Below, piece after piece: positions 33,674 to 39,755 of a stretch of DNA of 39,755 bases. The DNA lies in contig JADZEY010000101.1 in the NCBI GenBank assembly GCA_020850315.1, positions 1 through 39,755 on the forward strand. The letters are read 5' to 3'. The position numbers and the translations under genes were made by a program. Positions within the stretch are counted from its first letter, which is position 1. Each line of letters starts with the position of its first letter. The stretch is from Armatimonadota bacterium. GTDB taxonomy: Bacteria; Bacteroidota; Ignavibacteria; OLB7. The notes beneath the pieces were generated by a model. The model searched no databases and was not told the DNA's origin. It worked only from the letters and a program-made list of their open reading frames with translations.

Positions 33674-34390
33674 ATGCGTCAAGAATTTTCGCAAAACTAC
33701 ACCAAGCCACCGGCAACCGTTCCGTACGTGTTGGTTGGGCTTACTGGCTCGATTGGATCGGGGAAATCGGCGGTGGGGGGGATGATGGAGGCCCAGGGTA
33801 TCCCGGTGCTTCAGGCCGATGCAATCGCTAAGGAGTTGATGAACAATGATCCAGAATTGCGCCAAGCAATCACCCAACTATTTGGCCCGCAAGCCTACCG
33901 CGATGGCCAGCTGAACCGCGCTTGGATTGCACAGCAGATATTCACCAACCCCGATCAGCTTGCGGCCATGAACGCGCTGGTTCACCCGCGAACAATCGCC
34001 GAGCAAGGCTGCCGCGCGGTCGCGCTGGCCAACGCCGGAAAGCGGGTTGTGGCCTGCGAAGCCGCGTTGATTTACGAAAGCGGAGGCCAGGAGCGGTTCG
34101 ACTACATTGTGGTGGTGGATGCCAAGCCGGAACTCCGCTACCAGCGAGCCGCAAGCCGCGATGGAGTTCCCGTTGAAGAGATTCAGCGCCGCGATGCCGC
34201 CCAAATCCCAGCCGCAAAAAAAGTGGAGATGGCAGATTTCGTCATCCGCAACGACGGCACGCCGGATGAGCTTCGCCGCAACGCTGAGTTCATCATCATG
34301 CTTCTGAAGGGTCTTCCGCCACGAACCGAAATGGAGATTGACGAAGAAGATGGGGAGGGGGAAGATGACGCTCAGGAGCTGCCAACTTAG
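33674..34390 (+). CDS. coaE: Dephospho-CoA kinase
   Basis: A 238-residue kinase for the last step of coenzyme A synthesis, phosphorylating the ribose 3'-OH of dephospho-CoA. The P-loop is GLTGSIGSGKS with Lys31. LQADAIAKEL and LVHPRTIAE match the CoA-binding and lid regions, and EAALIYESGGQERFDYIVVVDA matches the core strand. The R-x-x-x-R-D element (YQRAASRDG) is a typical arginine-containing lid. It is longer than most CoaE proteins, with about 18 extra N-terminal residues and an acidic C-terminal tail (EMEIDEEDGEGEDDAQ). Its stop overlaps the convergent DCC-family gene by four bases. Confidence 0.95.
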   Translation: MRQEFSQNYTKPPATVPYVLVGLTGSIGSGKSAVGGMMEAQGIPVLQADAIAKELMNNDPELRQAITQLFGPQAYRDGQLNRAWIAQQIFTNPDQLAAMNALVHPRTIAEQGCRAVALANAGKRVVACEAALIYESGGQERFDYIVVVDAKPELRYQRAASRDGVPVEEIQRRDAAQIPAAKKVEMADFVIRNDGTPDELRRNAEFIIMLLKGLPPRTEMEIDEEDGEGEDDAQELPT

Positions 34391-34785
34391 CGGAGCTTGC
34401 AGGCGGTTAATCCAAACCAACGTGAGATGTGGTGGCGGTTGATTGCCACCAGCTTGTAGGCGATAATTTCCAGCAACAGCAGCGGCGGCAGCACGATAAA
34501 CGGCAATGCCAGCAACGTCCACGGCGGCAGGCTTAGCAGAAACCAGTTCACCCCAAACGCTCCGCCGTAGCTTCTCCCCGATTTGGTGATGACATACAGC
34601 CGCTTGGAACAATCTTCGTAGGTGATGCCGTAGTTCTTCAGCTCCGCTTCACTGTGTTGGAAGTATGGCTCGATTCGGTAGGCTCCGTTGCGGTCAATCT
34701 TGGGGCAAATGTTGGTTGCAAGCCACGTGCAGATTCCGCAATCGCCATCGAACAACAAGTGATGCTTTCCGTCGTGGTGAATCAT
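34387..34785 (-). CDS. DCC family (DUF393) thiol-disulfide oxidoreductase-like protein
   Basis: A 132-residue protein. The N-terminal motif FDGDCGIC (Asp13, Cys16, Cys19) is the D-x-x-C-x-x-C signature for which the DCC family is named. These proteins have a thioredoxin-like fold and are thought to act in redox reactions, though most are uncharacterised. A hydrophobic stretch at about residues 78-110 (FLLSLPPWTLLALPFIVLPP) may form a membrane segment. The start codon overlaps the stop of the DUF2071 gene by four bases (ATGA), so the two are cotranslated. Its 3' end overlaps coaE by four bases, tail to tail. Confidence 0.85.
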   Translation of the reverse strand: MIHHDGKHHLLFDGDCGICTWLATNICPKIDRNGAYRIEPYFQHSEAELKNYGITYEDCSKRLYVITKSGRSYGGAFGVNWFLLSLPPWTLLALPFIVLPPLLLLEIIAYKLVAINRHHISRWFGLTACKLR

Positions 34786-35516
34786 GCGATTCGTACTCCT
34801 GTCCTAACGATAATTTCCGATCCTTCGGCCATGAATGCCGAACATGGAGGGCCGCTTACTGCCTGGGCAAGTTGCGCTCCGTACAGTTGTTCGGCATCGC
34901 ACACAAGCTGCGAACTGGGGCAGGCTCGTACCATCCAGCGGGGGTGTTCCACCTGGTACTCTGCGGTTCCTCCATCCCGTTGGCGTGCATATCCCCAGTA
35001 GTGTTCGGTGATAAATTCTTCTTCGGATCCATCGGCGATTGGCTGGGGCGGGCCGCTGGTTTGCACGGCGATGCTGTTCCAGTGTTCGTTCGGTTTCCAG
35101 CCGTACTCAACGCTTCCGTTGATTGCCACCATCGCGCCATTCATCTGCAACCGGTTCCGCATCGGCATTGCCACGTAACGTTCGTTGTAGAACAGCCGTG
35201 CGGCGGTTGCAATCGCCCAGCGGGGGACAATTTCCTTGATAAACACCACACCCCGCCGGACTTCCCCGCCAACCACACGCCGCACGTAGAACCGCAAGTT
35301 CACCTCCTCAAAATTCCGGTGGAAGGGGATCGGCAGGCCCATCACTTTTGTTTCCAAAAACAGAAAGCCGACCATGCTGATGTAGATTCGCCCGTTCCAG
35401 GCATCCAGCTCGGTTCCTTTTGGGACCAATGGCAGGAGGATTGCGGGATCCACCAAATAATTCAGCATCACCAAATGCCGCCACTGGCCGGTTAGGAAGA
35501 TTGAGGGGTGGGGCAT
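34782..35516 (-). CDS. DUF2071 (YqjF-like) protein
   Basis: A 244-residue soluble protein of the DUF2071/YqjF family, of unknown biochemical role. Family features include the N-terminal W-R-H-L-V-M-L-N-Y, the segment V-P-K-G-T-E-L-D-A-W-N-G, then YISMVGFLF. NFEEVNLRFYVRR and GVVFIKEIVPR follow near residues 70-100. It is cotranslated with the DCC-family gene, a pairing that fits a small redox- or stress-related unit, but this is inference. No signal peptide or membrane segment is visible. Confidence 0.85.
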   Translation of the reverse strand: MPHPSIFLTGQWRHLVMLNYLVDPAILLPLVPKGTELDAWNGRIYISMVGFLFLETKVMGLPIPFHRNFEEVNLRFYVRRVVGGEVRRGVVFIKEIVPRWAIATAARLFYNERYVAMPMRNRLQMNGAMVAINGSVEYGWKPNEHWNSIAVQTSGPPQPIADGSEEEFITEHYWGYARQRDGGTAEYQVEHPRWMVRACPSSQLVCDAEQLYGAQLAQAVSGPPCSAFMAEGSEIIVRTGVRIA

Positions 35517-35593
35517 AGAGTAGAAGTTGGTTTCTGAGAAGAAGTAGCGTGTCTGAATCTAATGAAAAAACGGAGGCATCTATCTTTTGCCTG

Positions 35594-35624
35594 CATCGCA
35601 CCCCCACTGTGACAGTGTGCGATG
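35594..35624. promoter_or_regulatory. Nested dyad upstream of the MerR gene
   Basis: CATCGCAC (35594-35601) and GTGCGATG (35617-35624) enclose a second perfect dyad, ACTGT-G-ACAGT (35606-35616). The inner half-sites are too close for a stable hairpin, so a protein-binding operator is more likely. It lies about 95 bases before the MerR start and about 80 bases before the divergent DUF2071 start, in a 203-base spacer with no gene. Confidence 0.4.
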
Positions 35625-35719
35625 ACCCCCGCTCAATTTTTCGCGAACTCTTGCACCGCCAACGCTCATTCGCTATGTTGCGCCCCGCTTGTTCCGAATC
35701 AGCGGGATAGATATTGCCA

Positions 35720-36199
35720 ATGAAGGACTTCCAGATCAAAAAACTCTACTATTCCATCAGCGAAGTCAGCAAGATGGTGGGATTGGAACAGTACGTCCTT
35801 CGCTATTGGGAGTCGGAGTTCGAGCAGTTGCGCCCCCAGAAAAACCGTGCGGGAAATCGGGTTTACACCAACAAGGAGATCGAGCTGGTAAGGCTCATCA
35901 AAAAGTTGACCCGCGAACACCGCTACACTATCGAAGGGGCGCGCCAGATTCTGGAGACGATGGACTTGGAAGCGATCCTGGCCCCAGCCGCCGATGGTGA
36001 AACTACGGAGTTCACAATTCCAGGGGCCGAACCAGGGATCAATCCCAGAGCTGAGATTCCGGCAACTCCAGCCGAATCCACCAGCCAAGCTCCGCCGCCG
36101 GACGATCTTCGTCGCGACTTGCAGGCAATCCGTGGCGCGTTGGTGCAGATACTGAACGTGCTGGATTCCGCGCCAGACCAGAACATAGCGGCAAACTGA
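35720..36199 (+). CDS. MerR-family transcriptional regulator
   Basis: A 159-residue regulator. The start is ATG 35720 (MKDFQIKKLYYSISEVSKM); a TTG two codons earlier is in frame. The winged HTH spans about residues 9-75: YYSISEVSKMVGLEQYVLRYWESEF, then RAGNRVYTNKEIELV, as in MerR. There are no cysteines, so it is not a metal sensor. The C-terminal half is a proline/alanine-rich linker followed by a helical segment (DLRRDLQAIRGALVQILNVLD) that may pair the dimer. No effector domain is recognisable. This type of short MerR protein is common in Bacteroidota-Chlorobiota. A nested dyad upstream may be its operator. Confidence 0.9.
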   Translation: MKDFQIKKLYYSISEVSKMVGLEQYVLRYWESEFEQLRPQKNRAGNRVYTNKEIELVRLIKKLTREHRYTIEGARQILETMDLEAILAPAADGETTEFTIPGAEPGINPRAEIPATPAESTSQAPPPDDLRRDLQAIRGALVQILNVLDSAPDQNIAAN

Positions 36200-36252
36200 A
36201 GGGTAGCAGCAAAGGGGAAAGTAGAACAGAGGCACTGTCAAACATCATAATT

Positions 36253-36326
36253 CGGCGTGTAGCGCAGCCCGGTAGCGCACCACTTTGGGGTAGTGGGGGT
36301 CGTGGGTTCAAATCCCGCCACGCCGA
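36253..36326 (+). tRNA. tRNA-Pro (anticodon GGG)
   Basis: A full cloverleaf: acceptor stem CGGCGTG / CACGCCG with discriminator A, D-stem GCGC / GCGC, anticodon stem CCACT / AGTGG with loop TTGGGGT (anticodon GGG), five-base variable region, and T-arm GTGGG-TTCAAAT-CCCGC. The 3' CCA is not encoded. It precedes an integrase gene and is the probable attachment site of the element to its right. Confidence 0.95.
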
Positions 36327-36331
36327 CTCCA

Positions 36332-36364
36332 GAAAGCCTGCAACAGCAGGCTTTCGCTGTTTTT
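36332..36364 (+). terminator. Intrinsic terminator after tRNA-Pro
   Basis: Perfect 10-bp stem GAAAGCCTGC (36332-36341) and GCAGGCTTTC (36346-36355), loop AACA, followed by GCTGTTTTT. It starts six bases after the tRNA. Confidence 0.9.
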
Positions 36365-36427
36365 AGGATCAAATCACCGTTTTCTTTTCCAATCTCTTCC
36401 AGTTCGTTCCAAACTTTTTGCGACTGT

Positions 36428-36460
36428 ACCGCGCTAAAACCGCGCTAAAACCGCACTATT
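36428..36460. repeat. Three 11-bp direct repeats beside the integrase
   Basis: ACCGCGCTAAA (36428-36438), ACCGCGCTAAA (36439-36449) and ACCGCACTATT (36450-36460). They lie between the tRNA-Pro end and the integrase stop codon, where integrase arm-type or excisionase sites are commonly found. Binding is not shown. Confidence 0.7.
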
Positions 36461-36485
36461 TTTCAGTGATGCGTATCCCTGTTCG

Positions 36486-37721
36486 CTATTTCGTTCGCTC
36501 GATGATCCGTTCGATCTCCCGTAGTGCATCGGGTGCAGCCTGTGTGGTGCTGTAGTGCGCTGCGTTCACCTTCGCTGAGTGCCCAAGCAATTTTTTGCGA
36601 AGGTCTTCATGCCATCCGTAACCATCGCGCCATAAAACGTTGGCACTGGCACGCCAACACTTGCTGGTTTTGGTGTGGCCAGCCTCGGTACGTAGTAGCC
36701 CCAGAGCGTCCCGACACTCTTTCAACTTCAACCGTATCTTTGTCCCGCTTCGCCACGGAAATAGCCATCCTTCAGCATCGGCATTGCGTACCAGCCGCTC
36801 AATCAAATCGGTCAGCCCTGGGATCAACTCCGGTTGGTTCGGTCGGTGGATCGGGAAGTGACGCAGCCCCAGCTTGTTGATCTTTGTCTTCTTGCTGTGG
36901 ATCACCATCACTGTTGCTCCGCCAGCAACCTTCGCATAGTGGCTCGCTTTCATCCGGAGTGCATCGCCCGATCGCAACCCCATCATAAACGTGATTCGCA
37001 CGTAATCGGCAAGTTCGTAGTACCGAGCCTCTTCCAACCACTTCACCTGCCGCGCAACTTCTTCTGGTGTGTCCACAATGGTATCGCTCTCTGGGTCATT
37101 GTACCCTCGGTCAATGCCGATTACGTCCATGGGATCACGGTCCAGCATCTCTTCTCGGACTAACCAGCGGGTGAAGTTGTGGAGCTTGTACTGCACTTTC
37201 TTCGCATTAGCTTGGGCGAGTGTGCAGACTTCCTTCTTCGCTTTGATCCGATCTTTTAGCCCCTTGTAGGTGACGGGGATGTCATCAAAGGGAACTCCGT
37301 AAACATCTTTCCCACCGGTCAGATAGTTCTTCCATGCTTGGCGGTATCGGCTGCGGATATCCTTCGGGATGGTGTCAATCTTGATCTCCGCTTCAAACTG
37401 CTTAATGGCAGCATGAAGAGTAGTTCGTTTTTGTGGCCGGAAGTCATCATCGGTGGTGGGGTTTATGTACTGTTGCGCCCAAGATTGCAGTAGTTGCATG
37501 GCCGTATCATAGGCCCAGCGTTGATCCTTCGACACCCGCAGGGACCCGATCTTGCTCACCTTTGCACCATCGTCTTCAGGCCATCGAACGCCTGTGGAGC
37601 GGGGCTGCTTGTTTCCGATACGCATGTAGATCCACGAGTTTGTGGATTTCGGTTGATGGCGCACCCACAGCACGCCCAGCCCTAACGGGTTGCGCCAACG
37701 AAGTTTTGGATTGTCAGACAT
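36486..37721 (-). CDS. Tyrosine-family site-specific integrase
   Basis: A 411-residue recombinase, starting at ATG 37721 (MSDNPKLRWRNPLGLGVLWV). Residues ~100-195 form the core-binding SAM-like domain. The catalytic domain carries Arg250 (MMGLRSGDALRMK), a beta-hairpin lysine region (HSKKTK, ~276-280), Lys354-x-x-Arg357 in place of the usual H-x-x-R (a known alternative), His381 (LLGHS) and the nucleophile Tyr390 (HYST). It is placed 160 bases from the 3' end of tRNA-Pro and points toward it, the classic layout for an element integrated in a tRNA gene. The element should extend rightward beyond the window. Confidence 0.92.
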   Translation of the reverse strand: MSDNPKLRWRNPLGLGVLWVRHQPKSTNSWIYMRIGNKQPRSTGVRWPEDDGAKVSKIGSLRVSKDQRWAYDTAMQLLQSWAQQYINPTTDDDFRPQKRTTLHAAIKQFEAEIKIDTIPKDIRSRYRQAWKNYLTGGKDVYGVPFDDIPVTYKGLKDRIKAKKEVCTLAQANAKKVQYKLHNFTRWLVREEMLDRDPMDVIGIDRGYNDPESDTIVDTPEEVARQVKWLEEARYYELADYVRITFMMGLRSGDALRMKASHYAKVAGGATVMVIHSKKTKINKLGLRHFPIHRPNQPELIPGLTDLIERLVRNADAEGWLFPWRSGTKIRLKLKECRDALGLLRTEAGHTKTSKCWRASANVLWRDGYGWHEDLRKKLLGHSAKVNAAHYSTTQAAPDALREIERIIERTK

Positions 37722-37789
37722 GGTAGTGTCAATGATTGATAAAAAAAACACACCATAACAACCTATACTTAGGTGTATCTTTATCTGGT

Positions 37790-38290
37790 ATGAAAAAGCG
37801 ATATCCAAGAATTTACTCCTTGGGCTACCAAGGGATAACCATTGATCAATATGTTGAAGCCTTAATAAGCCACAACATTGAAATTGTGATTGACGTCAGG
37901 GAAACCCCTTGGAGCTATAAAGCTGGCTTTAGCCGTAAGCCATTAAATCAGGCATTAATGGATGCGGGAATTACCTATGTACATCTCCGATCTGCAGGGA
38001 ACCCAAAAGAAAATCGTCGGACAGCGCAAAGCGTAACCGAATGCCTATCACGGTATCAAGAACACCTTGCAAATAACCCTGCTTGCTTGAATGATATAGT
38101 TGATATTATTGAATCCACAAAAGGGGGAGTCTGTCTGACTTGTTATGAATATCATCCAAACGAATGCCATCGCTCCATTATCATCGATGCCTTAAAACAA
38201 GTCAATCCGAAGTTAAAAGAGATACATCTATCATATAGCGGCATTATAGATCAAGTAATAACTGCTTCGGTTGGCTCGGTGGATGCTTAG
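37790..38290 (+). CDS. DUF488 family protein
   Basis: A 166-residue protein started at ATG 37790 (MKKRYPRIYSLGYQG). It has all the DUF488 landmarks: IYSLGYQGITIDQYVEAL, VIDVRETPWSYKAGFSRKPL, YVHLRSAGNP, and the cysteine-containing end GVCLTCYEYHPNECHRSII. The C-x-E...C-H-R arrangement suggests a nucleophilic or metal-binding site, but no activity is established that I can cite. The coding sequence is clearly AT-richer than the chromosome to the left, fitting transfer on the integrated element. Its last 47 bases overlap tail to tail with the 281-residue gene on the other strand. Confidence 0.88.
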   Translation: MKKRYPRIYSLGYQGITIDQYVEALISHNIEIVIDVRETPWSYKAGFSRKPLNQALMDAGITYVHLRSAGNPKENRRTAQSVTECLSRYQEHLANNPACLNDIVDIIESTKGGVCLTCYEYHPNECHRSIIIDALKQVNPKLKEIHLSYSGIIDQVITASVGSVDA

Positions 38291-39089
38291 GATACCATAA
38301 TCCAACGATCATAAATCTATTCGGGTGCTGATGTAGGTTCCCAAGAAAAAAATGTGTGTCATATTTATCTAAGGTAGTTATGTCAATGACTTTCTGTCTT
38401 GCTATTTCATCTCCTCGTTTGCGTTGTAATTCAACCACCTCCCAATCTATTATCTGCATTAAGTGCTTTTTGCAGTGAGGATCATGGCAAAGCCAATGAA
38501 CACGAATGCGGCTTTGTATGTACTGCAAGTTCTTTACTGCACGCTGATCTTCATCAGATAATTTGTTGAACTCATACCAAAGGTCTGTTTGAAGTAGGGA
38601 ACTATTTACCCGTTGTTCTTTATCGAAATATCTATCTCTGTCAGCTTCTGGACGTCGGTAAATTTCAACATTGAGAACTTCCCTAGGCTTTATTACAGCA
38701 ATAGATGTTCTGTGGTTTTTTTGGACGTTATCAAGCCCATTGCAGTACGTTCTAAATTGCCAATTAAGATTCTTGAATATCCATTGCTGTCTACTATGCC
38801 AAAAGTTTTGCGTTGATAATACTTCACCTTCGATTTTAATTGATGCCGGATCAATTTCATAAGATTCAGGACGGGTGTCCTTTGTGCTTTTGCAGACCCG
38901 CGCACGAATCCATTGATATTTGTGGAACTGAATTTCTGGGTTTAGATACCGAAATGGTATCGGATATATTCTTATGAATTGCCCCTCTTCGTCAACTGCA
39001 CCAGTGCAGACGCACTCCAAGTATTTTTTACTTTTTTCTGGATAGGTTTTGCCCCAGATCAATAAGCGTTTCTCTTCATACTTATTCAT
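38244..39089 (-). CDS. Putative dual-OB-domain protein, unknown function
   Basis: A 281-residue, AT-rich gene. The N-terminal stretch (LIWGKTYPEKSKKYLECVCTGAVDEEGQFIRIYPIPFRYL, then FHKYQWIRARVCKSTKDTRPESYEID) resembles, from memory, proteins annotated as dual OB-fold (DuOB). These could bind nucleic acid; the match has not been searched. A cluster VHWLCHDPHCKKHLMQIIDWE near residues 198-218 has the look of a small Cys/His metal site. The gene converges on, and overlaps by 47 bases, the DUF488 gene. The two probably travelled together, and a defence or nucleic-acid-processing role is possible but unproven. It follows a frameshifted HTH gene on the same strand. Confidence 0.7.
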   Translation of the reverse strand: MNKYEEKRLLIWGKTYPEKSKKYLECVCTGAVDEEGQFIRIYPIPFRYLNPEIQFHKYQWIRARVCKSTKDTRPESYEIDPASIKIEGEVLSTQNFWHSRQQWIFKNLNWQFRTYCNGLDNVQKNHRTSIAVIKPREVLNVEIYRRPEADRDRYFDKEQRVNSSLLQTDLWYEFNKLSDEDQRAVKNLQYIQSRIRVHWLCHDPHCKKHLMQIIDWEVVELQRKRGDEIARQKVIDITTLDKYDTHFFLGNLHQHPNRFMIVGLWYPKHPPSQPKQLLLDL

Positions 39090-39112
39090 CAGCTAACTTG
39101 GTTTTATGAGTA

Positions 39113-39420
39113 TTAACCCGCGCATTCCTTACTCCTTTTCCGCGCAATCGCATCATGGATGTCGGCCTCGGTTAGCCCTATCTCTCCATCGCTGATGATG
39201 AGTCCCGGTCGCGTCCCCGGCATCTCCATATCCCCGTCAGCCACCAGTTAGCGTTCAGCCCCAACCGCACCCACCGCTCTACGATGTCAGGGCCGGGGCT
39301 TCTGCGACCAGAGGTGTAGTCGTTGAGTTGCGATGTCCCCATTCCCGACGCTTTCGCGCAGTTGGTTTCACTGCCGAACTTTTTTATTGCCCACTGCTTC
39401 AATCTCACCGATCTATTCAC
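39113..39420 (-). pseudogene. HTH (phage repressor-like) gene, frameshifted
   Basis: The intact start reads MNRSVRLKQWAIKKFG and continues through a helix-turn-helix (ETNCAKASGMGTSQLNDYTSG) to RLGLNANWWLTG, the usual N-terminal domain of phage-type repressors. After the GGGG run near 39237 the frame changes to a non-homologous tail ending at 39178. Adding one G restores L-T-G-D-M-E-M-P-G and an open frame (DGEIGLTEADIHDAIARKRS) to a TAA at 39113-39115. The gene is either broken by a one-base deletion or affected by a sequencing error. If real, the element has lost or altered a repressor. Confidence 0.7.
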
Positions 39421-39437
39421 AGCAATCGCGATTTGTC

Positions 39438-39620
39438 TTAGGTTCGGAACTGCTTCCCCTTCAGCATCTCCACCTCCCCCCGCAACTGCACCAGCTCCTT
39501 CATCAAATCATCCATTACCCGCACATCCTTGCACACGATTATCACTACCCCCAAGACGTTCCACTGGCAGTCGGGAGCCAATTCCGTGAGTATCCCATCG
39601 CTCTCGCCTTGTAATCGCAA
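39438..39620 (-). CDS. Possible small protein with coiled-coil end
   Basis: A 60-residue open frame ending in MDDLMKELVQLRGEVEMLKGKQFRT, a regular heptad-like pattern. It lies 17 bases upstream of the HTH gene on the same strand and just inside the presumed edge of an IS3-family insertion, which may have cut off its original upstream part. The first half is not protein-like. I do not recognise it and it may not be a gene. Confidence 0.3.
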   Translation of the reverse strand: MRLQGESDGILTELAPDCQWNVLGVVIIVCKDVRVMDDLMKELVQLRGEVEMLKGKQFRT

Positions 39621-39629
39621 TCCGGTCCA

Positions 39630-39755
39630 TGATATTCCCCCGAAAAAGTGGATAGGGAGTTAGGAGGGTGAGGCGTGGCGGCGTTCGAACTCGGCTGGTG
39701 TTTCGTAGCCAAGCGTTGAATGCCGCCGCCGTTGGTTGTAAAAGACCTCAATGTA
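39630..39755 (-). mobile_element. Left end of an IS3-family insertion, truncated by the window
   Basis: The fragment contains the end of an OrfB transposase and beyond it TGATATTCCCCCGAAAAAGTGG, which starts with TG as IS3-family ends do and would be the outer inverted repeat. The exact edge (about 39630) and any target duplication cannot be fixed, because the other end is outside the window. Confidence 0.6.
39660..39755 (-). CDS. IS3-family transposase (OrfB), C-terminal fragment
   Basis: The minus strand reads YIEVFYNQRRRHSTLGYETP, then AEFERRH, to a TAA at 39660-39662. This is the highly conserved end of the IS3-family DDE integrase domain (I-E-x-F-Y-N-x-x-R-x-H-S-x-L-G-Y-x-[TS]-P-x-x-F). 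Only the last 31 residues are in the window; the rest lies to the right. The transposase points out of the insertion toward the small ORF and HTH gene. Confidence 0.9.
   Translation of the reverse strand, partial: YIEVFYNQRRRHSTLGYETPAEFERRHASPS

Noticed and set aside
36656-36836. Loss of integrase activity because the H-x-x-R histidine is a lysine.
   Set aside because: Lysine at this position is a known alternative in tyrosine recombinases, and the other catalytic residues are present.
36834-37163. Candidate small genes opposite the integrase.
   Set aside because: The integrase frame contains the catalytic residues in order; the opposite frames have no recognisable features.
39672-39692. 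A sequence resembling the tRNA-Pro 3' end (CCGCCACGCC with GTTCGAA beside it), considered as the second attachment site of the element.
   Set aside because: It is on the opposite strand to the tRNA, so it is inverted rather than direct, and it lies in the conserved end of the IS3 transposase, so the match is explained by coding sequence.

Overview
The window looks like chromosome from a member of the Bacteroidota-Chlorobiota group, possibly an Ignavibacteria/Kapabacteria-like lineage. This rests on gene content alone. There is a SusC/SusD outer-membrane pair, at least five secreted proteins ending in a type IX secretion (T9SS) C-terminal domain, an OmpA protein carrying thrombospondin-3 calcium repeats, and a DUF1800/DUF1501 pair. 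Ribosome-binding sites are mostly weak and G+C is fairly high.

Layout. 1-572 is repeat-rich spacer ending in a 95-bp tandem duplication just before an OmpA/TSP3 cell-envelope gene (573-2381). 2498-4807 holds two T9SS cargo proteins on the minus strand. 5098-7659 is a penicillin-acylase-family hydrolase. 8306-12579 is a SusC/SusD uptake pair closed by a strong terminator. A class I glutamine amidotransferase-like hydrolase follows on the minus strand. 13911-22001 holds three consecutive, paralogous, very repetitive T9SS cargo genes, each with 14 copies of a beta-strand repeat. 22658-25304 is a three-gene minus operon of two outer-membrane-like proteins and a lipoprotein glycerophosphodiesterase. 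A DUF6263-like exported protein and homogentisate dioxygenase (hmgA) converge on a shared bidirectional terminator. 28059-33498 is a close-packed minus-strand run: cysteine desulfurase, DUF1800, DUF1501 and a TPR protein. coaE (dephospho-CoA kinase), a DCC-family/DUF2071 pair and a MerR regulator follow.

The right end is accessory. A tRNA-Pro(GGG) gene at 36253-36326 is followed by three 11-bp direct repeats and a tyrosine integrase. Beyond these lie a more AT-rich stretch with a tail-to-tail overlapping DUF488 / putative dual-OB gene pair, a frameshifted HTH repressor, and the 3' end of an IS3-family transposase that runs off the window. This reads as the left end of an integrated element.

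The most unusual layer is non-coding. The spacers carry arrays of different 7-bp tandem repeats (GCTTGGA, GGTCAGT, TGGTCAT/TAGTCAT, GGAGAAT, GTCGAGT), several joined by the same word GCAAAG(AG). They also carry REP-like palindromes and two copies of a MITE-like composite repeat with matching ends. These look like a connected family of intergenic repeats rather than random low complexity.
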